A DNA stretch of 48,399 bases from a virus, in the IMG/VR virus record IMGVR_UViG_3300044797_000086, positions 1-48,399 of that record. One strand, 5' to 3'. The position numbers and the translations under genes are program-made. A model generated the notes under the pieces. The model was not told where the DNA came from. It saw only the letters and a program-made list of their open reading frames with translations, and did no database searches. The number at the start of each line of letters is the position of its first letter. Position 1 is the first letter of the stretch. Positions 27,305 to 35,296 of the stretch are shown piece by piece.

Positions 27305-28110
27305 CCCCGTCGGCACCCCTCGACGATCACGTCGACTCTCGATTCCCAGTCTTGGGGTGAAACTCTGATATGGTCAACATTGGGGTGATCGTTGCCGGCG
27401 AACGTGGAACAGTGGCCATAAGGCATCGTCTGCTGCAGGCCGAAAAGGTAGGGGCAGTCGGGGCCGAGTTCGCGGATGCAGAGGGTCTTGTGGCCGCCGA
27501 TGCCGGCCTCCAGCAGGATCGACATGACGCCGCACTGAGGGCCGATGATTTCCTGCGCGCTGGCGCAGTGCCTCAGCAACTCCTCGAGCGACCATGACGG
27601 CGAATTCGAAGTCACTTCGCGCCCGCTGCTTCGAAGCCGTTCGGCAAGTTTGCTGTAAAATGGCCATTCCATATTTGGCCACGATCGCGAACTGGTGATC
27701 ATCACAACGTCTCGCGTCAGCATGACGTTGAGGCCATTTGGCTTCTCCATCGAGGCGTCGGGCGGCAACTGCATCAGCGCCCGATACATGTCAGCTTGGC
27801 TCACCCTCGGCTTGATCGTGAGTTGGTCGAGGCGAGTTGGCGTTTTCACAAAGTGCGGGTGGACATAGATGGGGGCGCCGTCGACGATCGCGTTATCGTA
27901 GGTCTGCCAAAGCGCGCGCTCGCCCGCCTCGGCCATCGCCACGATCCGCTCGTCGGTCTGGTGCAGCAGGCCAAACCACTCGGGGATGAACTTCTGAGAA
28001 GGCTTAACGACGACGACCGCGTGCACGTTGTGGTGACGCTGAAAGGCGCGCGCCAGCGAGCAAACAAGATAGGCGTCACCAACGCCATAAAGAGCTACGA
28101 GCGGTATCAA
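27280..28110 (-). CDS. Glycosyltransferase, GT9-like
   Basis: 276 residues from a TTG at 28110, chosen because an AGGAGAG site lies eight bases upstream and because the protein then begins MIPLVALYGVGDAYLVCSLARAF, matching the start of its paralogue at 24873-26132. It retains IGPQCGVMSILLEAGIGGHKTL and KLAERLRSSGREVTSNS. Its end overlaps the start of the next gene by about 25 bases. Substrates unknown. Confidence 0.65.
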   Translation of the reverse strand: MIPLVALYGVGDAYLVCSLARAFQRHHNVHAVVVVKPSQKFIPEWFGLLHQTDERIVAMAEAGERALWQTYDNAIVDGAPIYVHPHFVKTPTRLDQLTIKPRVSQADMYRALMQLPPDASMEKPNGLNVMLTRDVVMITSSRSWPNMEWPFYSKLAERLRSSGREVTSNSPSWSLEELLRHCASAQEIIGPQCGVMSILLEAGIGGHKTLCIRELGPDCPYLFGLQQTMPYGHCSTFAGNDHPNVDHIRVSPQDWESRVDVIVEGCRRGWLANGDV

Positions 28111-28121
28111 ATAAAACTCTC

Positions 28122-28883
28122 CTATGCCTTTACGGGGGTTTGAGACAAATCCGATTCCGCGATGTGGCACATGACCGAACATTCGATGTCAGGCTCGTCG
28201 TGCTGCACGCCGCGGTTCGGATCAAGCTGGTCGAGATAGAGTGGCGAGCCATCCGGTTCTAGCCAGAATGACACGTCCAGTTCTCGCTGCAGTTTTGCCA
28301 TCCGATCAAACGCAATCGGGAAATGCTTTCGGATCATGTTCCAGTAGCCGCGCCCGCCCTTCGGACAACCGATGCAGTTATTGTTTCGGAAGCCCAGGCG
28401 GTACATCACTGGCAACTCAATGCCAGCGCGCTCGATCATGCCAAGACAGTCTGCCTTCGTTAGGCCAGCCTCGATCAGCGGAGCCTCAATGGTGCGCTCA
28501 AAATCCTGCTTTTGTAGCAGTTCGAAGCGATCCGTTTCCTCGCAGGTATATCCCAGAACTAAAATGTCAGTCGGTCGCCCGAACGTCAGCGATGGCTGAC
28601 GTTTCAGGAAGCCGGTGCAGGGTGCGCCGTGCCGCGACGCAATGAACCGTTCTCCCTCCCACACCGCCCATGTGTCGGCATATTTGTCGGAGCGAAGGAC
28701 GATGACTTTCCTCCCAAACCACCGCTCACAATCGGCCATGAACCGCTTGTTGTCGGGATGCTCAGAGCCAGGGTCGCAATAATTCACCTCGACGCGATCC
28801 TGGCCGTACTTGCGCAAGGCAAGTTTCGTCGCAACCGCCGAGGCCGCGCCACAAGAAAACCGGCATATGACGCGGGGTTCCAT
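28122..28883 (-). CDS. PAPS reductase-family protein (PP-loop ATP/PAPS-binding)
   Basis: 253 residues. The N-terminal PP-loop-like motif SCGAASAV (residues 10-17), NYCDPGSEHPDNKRFMADCERW, LGYTCEETDRFE and a C-terminal zinc/iron-like Cys group (NNNCIGCPKGGRGYWN) identify the phosphoadenosine-phosphosulfate reductase superfamily, which includes DndC-type enzymes that use the same fold for DNA phosphorothioation. Whether it reduces PAPS, modifies nucleotides or handles sulfur cannot be decided here. A sulfotransferase at 3115-3963 would also depend on PAPS, but no direct link is shown. Confidence 0.8.
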   Translation of the reverse strand: MEPRVICRFSCGAASAVATKLALRKYGQDRVEVNYCDPGSEHPDNKRFMADCERWFGRKVIVLRSDKYADTWAVWEGERFIASRHGAPCTGFLKRQPSLTFGRPTDILVLGYTCEETDRFELLQKQDFERTIEAPLIEAGLTKADCLGMIERAGIELPVMYRLGFRNNNCIGCPKGGRGYWNMIRKHFPIAFDRMAKLQRELDVSFWLEPDGSPLYLDQLDPNRGVQHDEPDIECSVMCHIAESDLSQTPVKA

Positions 28884-28898
28884 GCGGCTCCTGTGCCT

Positions 28899-29105
28899 TT
28901 AGGGGCCAGATGGCCCATTGTTCCTGTACGTGCTGATATATCTTCGCTCAGCACCGCTCCAGTACGAAATTCCGCCTATCGGCTGACACGACGCAGACGC
29001 CATGAGTTCTATTCTGGCAATCTCGCATTCATCCCGCGTATCAAATAACGGCGCTCCAAATGCGAAAGGCGCGTAGGCCAACATCCAAAGCGTGCAGCAC
29101 GTCAC
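28899..29105 (-). CDS. Small exported cysteine protein
   Basis: 68 residues; GTG with AGGAG seven bases upstream. A hydrophobic signal-like N-terminus (CCTLWMLAYAPFAFGA), then DTRDECEIARIELMASASCQPIGG. Two Cys after the signal could form a disulfide. Unknown function; similar small secreted proteins occur elsewhere in the window. Confidence 0.5.
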   Translation of the reverse strand: MTCCTLWMLAYAPFAFGAPLFDTRDECEIARIELMASASCQPIGGISYWSGAERRYISTYRNNGPSGP

Positions 29106-29132
29106 GATTTGCTCCTATTTTGTTAATCGGGT

Positions 29133-29354
29133 CTAGCTGTCCCTTACCCCGATCCGGCTCTCTGTTGCGACTACCGAAGCGTCGCCTTGTAGGACAGCGG
29201 GCCCGTATTCATGGTCAAGAAAAATATCATGCAGATCTTTCGTAAGTAAGCGCATCTCATTTGCGTGCCGCGCATTCTCCTTGGCGACAAGCTGCCGTAG
29301 TTCTTCTTTGCGTTGTTTGACGCGAGCAGCGAACCAGACGGACCAATTGTCCAA
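29133..29354 (-). CDS. Small helical hypothetical protein
   Basis: 73 residues, TTG start with AGGAG eight bases upstream. The sequence is mostly a charged helix (RVKQRKEELRQLVAKENARHANEMRLLTKDLHDIFLD), possibly a coiled coil. No family recognised. Confidence 0.45.
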   Translation of the reverse strand: MDNWSVWFAARVKQRKEELRQLVAKENARHANEMRLLTKDLHDIFLDHEYGPAVLQGDASVVATESRIGVRDS

Positions 29355-29371
29355 TTAACATTCTCCTGTTC

Positions 29372-29905
29372 CTACGCAGTCGCATTTGCGACCGGATAAT
29401 GCTTGTAGAGCCAGCCGCGTGTCACCTTTCGTGGCGCAAGCCTTTTGTTGATCGCCGCTTCGCTGGCCTCAACAGTTACACCTCGTCTCGGTGGCCAGTA
29501 TTGCTCGATGATGCGGCGCTCATCGTCGCTGAACGGCTTTCTAGGTCTGCCATTCCTGCCGACGCCAGCGCGCCCCATAGCAATGCGACTGATCTCGATG
29601 GATGCCTGCATGGCCAGTTGGTTGCCGGTCAATGGCGGCTCGGCCGATATCAACTTTACGCCTTTCTTCTTTTCAATCGCAGTTGCGCGCTCTGCCCAAA
29701 TGCGTTTGGCTTTTTCCACATAGCCCTTGCGCGGCTTCGGCGCTAGATACGCTGGCCGAGCTACCCTAACGATGCTGCCAGGGCGCAGCGACCGCATGAG
29801 CGGCGGAATGTCCTTGTAGGTCGTACCGCCGACCAGGATGGCAAGCTGCGAGTCCTGCGGGTAATCCGGATTTATGTAATCGCGGAAGTCTGGCGTCTTT
29901 TCCAT
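29372..29905 (-). CDS. Resolvase-like DNA-binding protein with degenerate catalytic domain
   Basis: 177 residues from ATG at 29905. The order of segments is that of serine-recombinase proteins: PPLMRSLRPGSIVRVARPAYLA, AEKKKGVKLISAEPPLTG-like region, then GRPRKPFSDDERRIIEQYWPP with a C-terminal helix-turn-helix VTRGWLYKHY. The expected catalytic-serine region (Y.RVS..) at the N-terminus is not seen, so it may be a regulator derived from a recombinase. Similar short proteins occur in Bradyrhizobium-type genomes (from memory). Confidence 0.45.
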   Translation of the reverse strand: MEKTPDFRDYINPDYPQDSQLAILVGGTTYKDIPPLMRSLRPGSIVRVARPAYLAPKPRKGYVEKAKRIWAERATAIEKKKGVKLISAEPPLTGNQLAMQASIEISRIAMGRAGVGRNGRPRKPFSDDERRIIEQYWPPRRGVTVEASEAAINKRLAPRKVTRGWLYKHYPVANATA

Positions 29906-29933
29906 CGGTTTGCGAAAACTAAGGAAGCACTTG

Positions 29934-29944
29934 TTGACTGTCAA
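29934..29944. promoter_or_regulatory. Palindrome TTGAC-T-GTCAA in a divergent promoter region
   Basis: An 11-base perfect inverted repeat that also contains a -35-like TTGACT on the plus strand, in the interval between the resolvase-like gene (-, start 29905) and the small plus-strand gene at 30003. The -10 at the correct distance is weak (TTACGT), so the promoter call is tentative. Confidence 0.35.
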
Positions 29945-30002
29945 GGCATCTTGCGCTTACGTTTGCTGCTTAGCTTGGAACCGAGGTGCAAGGAGAACGC
30001 CA

Positions 30003-30257
30003 ATGACGTATCACGCCGAAGTCGCCAAGGAGTTCTTACGCGACGCCTTCATGAAAGGCACGCTCGACATCACCGACAGCTTCGGGAGCGTGCGCGGCTT
30101 CGTCGTCATCTTTGCCGGCGAAATGGAGGCGCTAGTCGCAATCCAGAACTGCCGCTTTCTCTCCCGCCAGGAGACCGAGCAGCTTGTAAAACTCGCCGCG
30201 CCGACTGCGCAGACGCGCCGAGAATTTAAGGCGTGGTACGAGCACGCAACAGCCTAG
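30003..30257 (+). CDS. Small hypothetical protein
   Basis: 84 residues; ATG at 30003 with AAGGAG upstream. MTYHAEVAKEFLRDAFMKGTLDITDSFGSVRGFVVIFAGEMEALVAI is an alpha/beta sequence without a recognised motif. First gene of a three-gene plus-strand group. Confidence 0.6.
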   Translation: MTYHAEVAKEFLRDAFMKGTLDITDSFGSVRGFVVIFAGEMEALVAIQNCRFLSRQETEQLVKLAAPTAQTRREFKAWYEHATA

Positions 30258-30272
30258 AGGAGCACGCCGCCA

Positions 30273-30569
30273 ATGCTGAAACCGATTTGCATTCCCTGCC
30301 AGCGCTTCTTTCGAAAGAAGAAGTCCGGCTTCTACTTTACGGAGGGAATGCCAGCTAATGGGCAGACGCGCCCTCAATCTGGATTAGCTGAGCCGCAGAA
30401 CTGGAAGCCATACAAAATTTGGTCAGGCGATATTTGGGAGTGCAAAGGTTGCGGCGCAAAGATCATTAGCAGCGTTGGGAGCCAGCCCGTGAACGAGCAC
30501 TACGTTGAGAACTTTGAACTATGCCGGAAGCAACTCGGCGCAGACCAATTTCAAGTCAACGACTGTTAA
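30273..30569 (+). CDS. Small zinc-ribbon-like protein
   Basis: 98 residues. Cys pairs at CIPCQRFF (residues 6 and 9) and CKGCGAKI (about 57-60), spaced as in a zinc ribbon, with a basic and aromatic linker. The family is familiar from rhizobial phages. Role unknown, possibly nucleic-acid binding. Confidence 0.65.
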   Translation: MLKPICIPCQRFFRKKKSGFYFTEGMPANGQTRPQSGLAEPQNWKPYKIWSGDIWECKGCGAKIISSVGSQPVNEHYVENFELCRKQLGADQFQVNDC

Positions 30570-30584
30570 AGGGAGACCCCCCCC

Positions 30585-31010
30585 GTGAGCGCAGGACACA
30601 ATCCGGCTCGCCGACCTTGGACGGTCGGCATGTGGCGGATCAACAATAAGAGCGTCGGCAAGCATTGGACCGACTCCCTCTCGATCATTGATGCCGATGG
30701 CGGGGAGGTCTGCGTCCTAACCCGTGGCTACGAGGGCGATCCTCGCACGGGCGATGGCTGCCCATCGTGGAAAAACGCGTGCTTGATCGTCTCCGCCGTT
30801 AATGCTTTCCGCAATGAATTTTCTGAAGGAATGATACCGGCGGATTGGGCGCCAGCTCCAGAACTCGCTGTGGGAGACATCATCGAGGCCGACATATCTC
30901 CACCGTTGACTTGGTGGGACCGCTTTCTGTGGCGCTGGTTTGGCGTTGAGCGGAAGCGCCCTAAGTCTCCCGGACGGCTTGTTGCGACGGTTACCTCGCA
31001 ATCAGATTGA
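30585..31010 (+). CDS. Hypothetical phage protein
   Basis: 141 residues; GTG start with AAGGGAG about nine bases upstream. It has a Trp-rich N-terminus, then SIIDADGGEVCVLTRGY and a C-terminal hydrophobic-aromatic stretch (LTWWDRFLWRWFG). The 3' end overlaps the end of the dioxygenase gene on the other strand by 20 bases. Confidence 0.55.
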   Translation: MSAGHNPARRPWTVGMWRINNKSVGKHWTDSLSIIDADGGEVCVLTRGYEGDPRTGDGCPSWKNACLIVSAVNAFRNEFSEGMIPADWAPAPELAVGDIIEADISPPLTWWDRFLWRWFGVERKRPKSPGRLVATVTSQSD

Positions 31011-31683
31011 TTGCCTTCCGCAGTCGCTCCTCGCTCGGATAGCGGTCCCCGAGCAGGCTCGCGTCGATCGGCTGCAATTTATCCCATTGATAACTGGCCG
31101 GTGGATTCGATACCCCCCATCGCGCCCAGGCAATGATGCGCTCTGCATGCTGCGGCTTGAGGCCTCGGTGCTCGCGCATTGTGTCCGAGAAGAATGTTTT
31201 GCCTCGTGGGCCCACGATGAGGGTGGTGTGAGTTTTGTGCACGCGCAGTTCCTGGCCAGCGTCCATACCGACATCGGTAAGATAGAAAAACATCGGCAGG
31301 AACTTCTTGTCGTCGCTGTCGCGGTGCCAGTCCTGAATGTCGGGTCGCACGGGTTGCCCTGGGCGCGTGCAGAAGACGTTCATGGAATAGAGCAACGGCG
31401 TCTCCACCTCCAAATACTCGGACGCGAAGTTGATCTGCTCGAGCGCGCGCGCGAGGAGGTGTGGTGCGAGCACTGCATCGCCCATTCGCCAGCACAGCAC
31501 ATTCGCGCTCGCGGCCTGCTGCCATGTGGAGAATCCGGTCGTGTCGGCCTGGACGACGTGCCGGCCGCTGAAGACCTCGCGGGTCTTGAGCCACGCAAGG
31601 GTCTCGTCGACTTGTTCGGGCGTCAGCGGCTGCAGGTTCAGACAACCCTGCTGGCGAAATATTTCTACAGCTTCTGAAGCCAT
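30991..31683 (-). CDS. Fe(II)/2-oxoglutarate dioxygenase, phytanoyl-CoA dioxygenase (PhyH)-like
   Basis: 230 residues from ATG at 31683. The HxD iron-binding motif is visible at His120-Arg-Asp122 (IQDWHRDSDDKKFLPMFFYL), followed by DAGQELRVHKTHTT and a later Arg-rich region; the pattern is that of PhyH-type hydroxylases. In phage sugar clusters such enzymes often hydroxylate nucleotides, DNA bases or sugars; the actual substrate is not known. It overlaps the methyltransferase upstream by 19 bases. Confidence 0.7.
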   Translation of the reverse strand: MASEAVEIFRQQGCLNLQPLTPEQVDETLAWLKTREVFSGRHVVQADTTGFSTWQQAASANVLCWRMGDAVLAPHLLARALEQINFASEYLEVETPLLYSMNVFCTRPGQPVRPDIQDWHRDSDDKKFLPMFFYLTDVGMDAGQELRVHKTHTTLIVGPRGKTFFSDTMREHRGLKPQHAERIIAWARWGVSNPPASYQWDKLQPIDASLLGDRYPSEERLRKAINLIAR

Positions 31684-32267
31684 GCGATGCCTACCTCCTG
31701 TCCAATTTGAGACGGGGCAAGCCCGCTCTCTTTCAGAAAGCGCCACACTTCGACTTCTGGGTAGCGCTCGCGCGGTAGCGAATCGTGAAAGGCGATGATG
31801 CCGCCGGGGCGCACCAATGTGACGTAGGCCGCATAGTCTTTGGCCACATCGTCATAGGTGTGGCCGGCGTCAATAAACAGCACATCATAGAAGCCATGCG
31901 ATCGCGCCAACTGGAATGCCTGTTCGCTGTGCGTGTCCATGCCTGGATGGGTCATGCCATCGGTCATGCACACGCCGAAGTCGATCGTTGTCGCGCAGTC
32001 GAAGAGGTGGCGCCACACTGCGTGACTGGCGCGACAGTTACCCATTCCGAGCTGTAGGGCGTTTCTGCGCTTCGCGTTGCCGTAGCCGCGCGGGCCCAGA
32101 TAACGGTCGATTTCCTCGACGAGCTTCGCAAACTCGGCGCGGACCTGCATCAGCGCCGGACGATATTCGGCGGTGCCGTCCTTCTCGCGATGGTCGTCAT
32201 GCCAGCCATGATAAGGCGCAAAATTTGGAAGCGCGATGATCGCGTCGATTTCGTCGATGGTCGTCAT
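31665..32267 (-). CDS. Class I SAM-dependent methyltransferase (Methyltransf_24-like)
   Basis: 200 residues from ATG at 32267 (AAAGG upstream). The nucleotide-binding first strand is LQLGMGNCRASHAVWRHLF and the distinctive YDVLFIDAGHTYDDVAKDYAAYVTLVRPGGIIAFHD segment is that of family-24 methyltransferases, common in sugar-modifying clusters. It may methylate a sugar O- or N-position in the glycan encoded by this region; inference. Confidence 0.8.
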   Translation of the reverse strand: MTTIDEIDAIIALPNFAPYHGWHDDHREKDGTAEYRPALMQVRAEFAKLVEEIDRYLGPRGYGNAKRRNALQLGMGNCRASHAVWRHLFDCATTIDFGVCMTDGMTHPGMDTHSEQAFQLARSHGFYDVLFIDAGHTYDDVAKDYAAYVTLVRPGGIIAFHDSLPRERYPEVEVWRFLKESGLAPSQIGQEVGIAWLQKL

Positions 32268-32277
32268 TGCTGAGCCT

Positions 32278-32760
32278 TTAAGGATGTTGGTGAGGAGGCC
32301 ACTTTCTTCCGCCGCGAATCGCGCACACTGTGACGCGATGGATTCCAAGTTCGCTGGCGAGAAGAACTGGGCCTTTTTCGGTGCTTCTGATGTAATCAAC
32401 AATATCCCACGTCAACTTCGCCATGCCGTTCTTTTCGCCGGGTTGGGATTTAGCCGCGCCATTGCATCGGCCTTTCTTGGCTGCGTCGGCCATATTGTCG
32501 GCGTGGGTTCCAAGAAATAGATGGTCCGGGCGAATGCAGGGCGGATTATCGCAAGAGTGACAAACCTCGGCTCCCGGTGGAATCGGCCCGAAGTGAATCA
32601 CCCAAGAATAGCGGTGGACGCGGTATGAAATGCCATCGATCTTAATATCCCCATAGCCACCAGTCGTTGGGTCGGGCCTGTCCCACAGCCAACAGGTTTC
32701 AGTTTTCGTCACTCGGCGCCAGAAGCGAGCTTCCGCGCTTTCGTTGGGCCATCGCGGCAT
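32278..32760 (-). CDS. HNH homing endonuclease
   Basis: 160 residues. The HNH_3-type core is visible (ETCWLWDRPDPTTGGYGDIK, RVHRYSWVIHFGPIPPGAEVCHSCDNPPCIRPDHLFLGTHADNMADA) followed by a C-terminal helix-turn-helix (LASELGIHRVTVCAIRGGRKW). These genes insert between or into host-phage genes. It lies between the methyltransferase and the epimerase with a 0-base gap to the latter. Confidence 0.85.
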   Translation of the reverse strand: MPRWPNESAEARFWRRVTKTETCWLWDRPDPTTGGYGDIKIDGISYRVHRYSWVIHFGPIPPGAEVCHSCDNPPCIRPDHLFLGTHADNMADAAKKGRCNGAAKSQPGEKNGMAKLTWDIVDYIRSTEKGPVLLASELGIHRVTVCAIRGGRKWPPHQHP

Positions 32761-33693
32761 TCAAGCATTCCCATATCGGCCGTTTCGGATTGTCGCGTAA
32801 CCCTTAATTAGTTCAATGATGCCATCATCCAAACTGTAAAACGGTTTCCATCCCGTCCCCTCCATGCGAGCGTTGCTCACAACATAATCTCTGCGGTCGG
32901 GGTCCTCGCCGATGGCGGCCTCGTGAAAGTAGAACTTCGGAATCCTTTTTTGGATGTGCTCGCACAGCTCCAGCTTCGAGAGGTTCGCGCTGGAAAGGCC
33001 AACGTTGTAGGCCTTGCCGCGCATCTCTGTGAATTTCGACAGCGCGTGGATGAAGGCATAGGCAACGTCGCGGACGTGGATGTAGTTGCGTTTGGCGTGG
33101 GCCTCGAACAGCGTCACCGTGCGGTCGTGAACCGCCCTGTGCACAAAGTCATTAACCAACAAGTCGAGGCGCATCCGCGGCGACATTCCAAAGACGGTCG
33201 CGAGTCTCAGGCTGATCGAGTTCTCGCGCTCGAGCAGCTGCTGCTCGGCTGCGACCTTCGATCGTCCGTAGAGCGACACCGGCCGCATCGGCGTTTCCTC
33301 GGTGCATTCGATCCCGGGCTCGCCCACGCCATAGCCGCTGTTGCTGATCGGCGCCACAATGGCCTGGTCCTTGGCCGCGTGCTTGCACAGAAGCCCGATG
33401 GCCTCGACGTTGGTTGTCCACGCTGCGAACGGATCCGCGTCGCAGATCGGGGCACCGACCAGGGCCGCGAGCGGGATCACCACGTCGACGTTCGTGAGTA
33501 GGTCGCGGATAAGGCGTTCGTCGCGGGCGTCGCCGCGCACTGGTTGAAACTCGGGCGAGCAGCAGTATGCAGCGAGGCTGTTCTGCCGGTGGCTGAACGT
33601 GTCGAGGACGATGACCCTGTGGTTGATCTTGAGGAGCGCCGGCACCAGCACCGAACCAATAAAGCCGCCCCCCCCAGTAACCAATATCCGCAC
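32761..33693 (-). CDS. NAD-dependent epimerase/dehydratase
   Basis: 310 residues. The Rossmann motif TGGGGFIGS is at residues 6-14 and the catalytic YxxxK is at Tyr142/Lys146 (SLYGRSKVAAE). Extended-SDR order is complete (NVEAIGLLCKHA, RLATVFGMSPRMRLDLLVNDFV, YIHVRDVAYAFIHAL). Members act on NDP-sugars as epimerases, dehydratases or reductases. Placed near the ColD-like gene and the ThDP enzyme it probably belongs to an NDP-sugar pathway. Confidence 0.85.
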   Translation of the reverse strand: MRILVTGGGGFIGSVLVPALLKINHRVIVLDTFSHRQNSLAAYCCSPEFQPVRGDARDERLIRDLLTNVDVVIPLAALVGAPICDADPFAAWTTNVEAIGLLCKHAAKDQAIVAPISNSGYGVGEPGIECTEETPMRPVSLYGRSKVAAEQQLLERENSISLRLATVFGMSPRMRLDLLVNDFVHRAVHDRTVTLFEAHAKRNYIHVRDVAYAFIHALSKFTEMRGKAYNVGLSSANLSKLELCEHIQKRIPKFYFHEAAIGEDPDRRDYVVSNARMEGTGWKPFYSLDDGIIELIKGYATIRNGRYGNA

Positions 33694-33697
33694 TGGA

Positions 33698-34330
33698 TCA
33701 CCCCCATCTGTTTCGCGCGTTGCTTTGCCCTGCGCATTCGTAAGAACAGAACTTCGTCTTATCGAGTCTGGACGGAATGACTTCGTAGGATTTTCCGCAC
33801 TCTTGGCAGGAAACGGCTACTCGTATCTTTTTTTGTTCCCTCAATTGATAGCACCCTTGAGAGCAGAACTGTCCACGCGATTTGTCACGCAGGCGCCATT
33901 TCTCGATTTTGAACGAACCACCGCAAGTGCCGCATGACCGCTCCACCATCTCGACAGTTTTCGGATTGTGAAGCCGAGAATGGACCGGATGGTCCAATCT
34001 TTTGAGGTTGTCTAGGCGATCGTCGATCTTGTCCTCATTGTCATGATGAACGTCGATCTCCCTACCGATGATCACTTCGCCGGTATGCAACCACCACACG
34101 ACACGAGACCGAAGAGCGTAACCGCTGGCGTGCGCGCCAGGAAATAGGCCTCTCACATAGATCAAGACGTGCTCATGCGTCTTGTTGATGCAGCCACCAG
34201 CGATGTTTTCTATTCCGGCGGCTTTGGCCTTCGCGATGGTGGCTTCATCGACCAAACCAACCACGCGCCCTCGATACCTGTGATTACTGCCGATCTTTCG
34301 CATTTCGGCAGCGTATATACGATTCGGCAC
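33698..34330 (-). CDS. HNH homing endonuclease with two zinc-finger-like segments
   Basis: 210 residues. HNH core: VVWWLHTGEVIIGREIDVHHDNEDKIDDRLDNLKRL; then Cys pairs in SCGTCGGSFKI...CSQGCYQ and SCQECGKSYEVI...CSYECAG, which look like two treble-clef/zinc fingers for DNA binding. The start could be the GTG at 34330 or the ATG at 34303; no clear ribosome site supports either. Four-base gap to the epimerase. Confidence 0.8.
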   Translation of the reverse strand: MPNRIYAAEMRKIGSNHRYRGRVVGLVDEATIAKAKAAGIENIAGGCINKTHEHVLIYVRGLFPGAHASGYALRSRVVWWLHTGEVIIGREIDVHHDNEDKIDDRLDNLKRLDHPVHSRLHNPKTVEMVERSCGTCGGSFKIEKWRLRDKSRGQFCSQGCYQLREQKKIRVAVSCQECGKSYEVIPSRLDKTKFCSYECAGQSNARNRWG

Positions 34331-34345
34331 CTATGACAAGATTTC

Positions 34346-34597
34346 TCACGGCCGCCACCCGTTTTCGAAGTGAAGCTGACATCCGTGCGTGCAGCGATAC
34401 CAATGCTCCGGAGCTGGTGCCCCTTGCGGGAACGGCCTCAGCTGCTGCTGCCAGTTGGTGCACATGCTCGCGTCCCAGACCATCCCGTAAAAGATATTGA
34501 CCTGCAGCTGGCAGACGCGCTCGCCGGTATCGTCGCTCGTGACCCACTCGCCGGAGTAAGCGATCGCCGCAAGCGCTACCAGCAACAGATTTCTCAT
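34346..34597 (-). CDS. Small exported cysteine protein, paralogue of the gene at 48073
   Basis: 83 residues from ATG at 34597 (ATGA overlap). A signal-peptide-like start (MRNLLLVALAAIAYS) then GEWVTSDDTGERVCQLQVNIFYGMVWDASMCTNW and FENGWRP at the end. The protein at 48073-48372 has the same order (GEWITRC...KVCRLTKDIDSGMAWEPNNCENW and FADGWRP), so they are members of the same family. Unknown role, probably outside the cytoplasm. Confidence 0.65.
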   Translation of the reverse strand: MRNLLLVALAAIAYSGEWVTSDDTGERVCQLQVNIFYGMVWDASMCTNWQQQLRPFPQGAPAPEHWYRCTHGCQLHFENGWRP

Positions 34598-34761
34598 CGC
34601 CACCCTTCCTTGATCTCAGAGGCCGGAAACTGAAAAACTGGATCGAGCTCTTGGTTCTTGACGACCAAGATTATCTTGTCGCCGCCGGCGATGCGCCGAA
34701 CGTCCAAGTCCGACTCCATCGGATATTCCCGCAGCTTATCGATCAGTTCTTTCACCGTCAT
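34594..34761 (-). CDS. Small hypothetical protein in an overlapping gene chain
   Basis: 55 residues, with 4-base overlaps at both ends (ATGA on each side). MTVKELIDKLREYPMESDLDVRRIAGGDKIILVVKN resembles the short helix-strand proteins common in phage early operons. The intact frame and tight overlaps support it as a gene. Confidence 0.55.
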   Translation of the reverse strand: MTVKELIDKLREYPMESDLDVRRIAGGDKIILVVKNQELDPVFQFPASEIKEGWR

Positions 34762-35018
34762 TTTAAGATCTCCGCTTTGACGGCATCGATCTCATCGAGG
34801 AATGCGATCGCGGCCTTTACGAGCCGCAGCTGCTGTTTGAGGCTCTTGCTGTAGAGCACGTCCCGATACAGCGTGATCAGGCTTTGCATGGTCTCGCGGT
34901 GCTGGCCGATCATGGCGTAGAACAGGCTGATCGCCTGCATGGCGGCCTTGTGCTCGGGCGAGACCATGTCCGCGTACTTTTTCAGGATCTGTTCGTCGAG
35001 TTCGTCGATTGTTGTCAT
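34758..35018 (-). CDS. Hypothetical helical protein
   Basis: 86 residues; ATGA overlap upstream and downstream. Almost entirely helical (AISLFYAMIGQHRETMQSLITLYRDVL), no motif recognised. The N-terminal MTTIDELDE resembles the start of the methyltransferase at 32267 (MTTIDEIDA), but the match is too short to show homology. Confidence 0.55.
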   Translation of the reverse strand: MTTIDELDEQILKKYADMVSPEHKAAMQAISLFYAMIGQHRETMQSLITLYRDVLYSKSLKQQLRLVKAAIAFLDEIDAVKAEILK

Positions 35019-35296
35019 GGGCAGCTTCCGTATTCGCCCCCGAGCTTAAGACCCATCGTCAAAGGCTTTGGCCCTTTGATGGTGCCGTCCGGCAAAACAA
35101 CGGTGACGGTATCGCCCTGAGGCTCGGGCTCTGGCGCCGTCAACAGTTTGTAGGCCTCATTCGACAGTTCGCATGGCACCATTTTGAAGCACGGCTTGCC
35201 CATGTAGGTGACCAGGAACTCCTCGCGGTCGGCGCGCACGCGAAAAGCGTATTCGCCTGGGCTCTTGCGTAGGTCCATCATCGTGATCGTTTTCAT
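35015..35296 (-). CDS. Phd/YefM-like antitoxin-fold protein
   Basis: 93 residues from ATG at 35296, with a 4-bp overlap with the end of the ColD-like gene. MKTITMMDLRKSPGEYAFRVRADREEFLVTYMGKPCFKMVPC matches the Phd/YefM dimerisation and DNA-binding fold. No toxin gene is adjacent, so it is either an orphan antitoxin, a regulator of this operon or a protector against a host toxin. Confidence 0.65.
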   Translation of the reverse strand: MKTITMMDLRKSPGEYAFRVRADREEFLVTYMGKPCFKMVPCELSNEAYKLLTAPEPEPQGDTVTVVLPDGTIKGPKPLTMGLKLGGEYGSCP

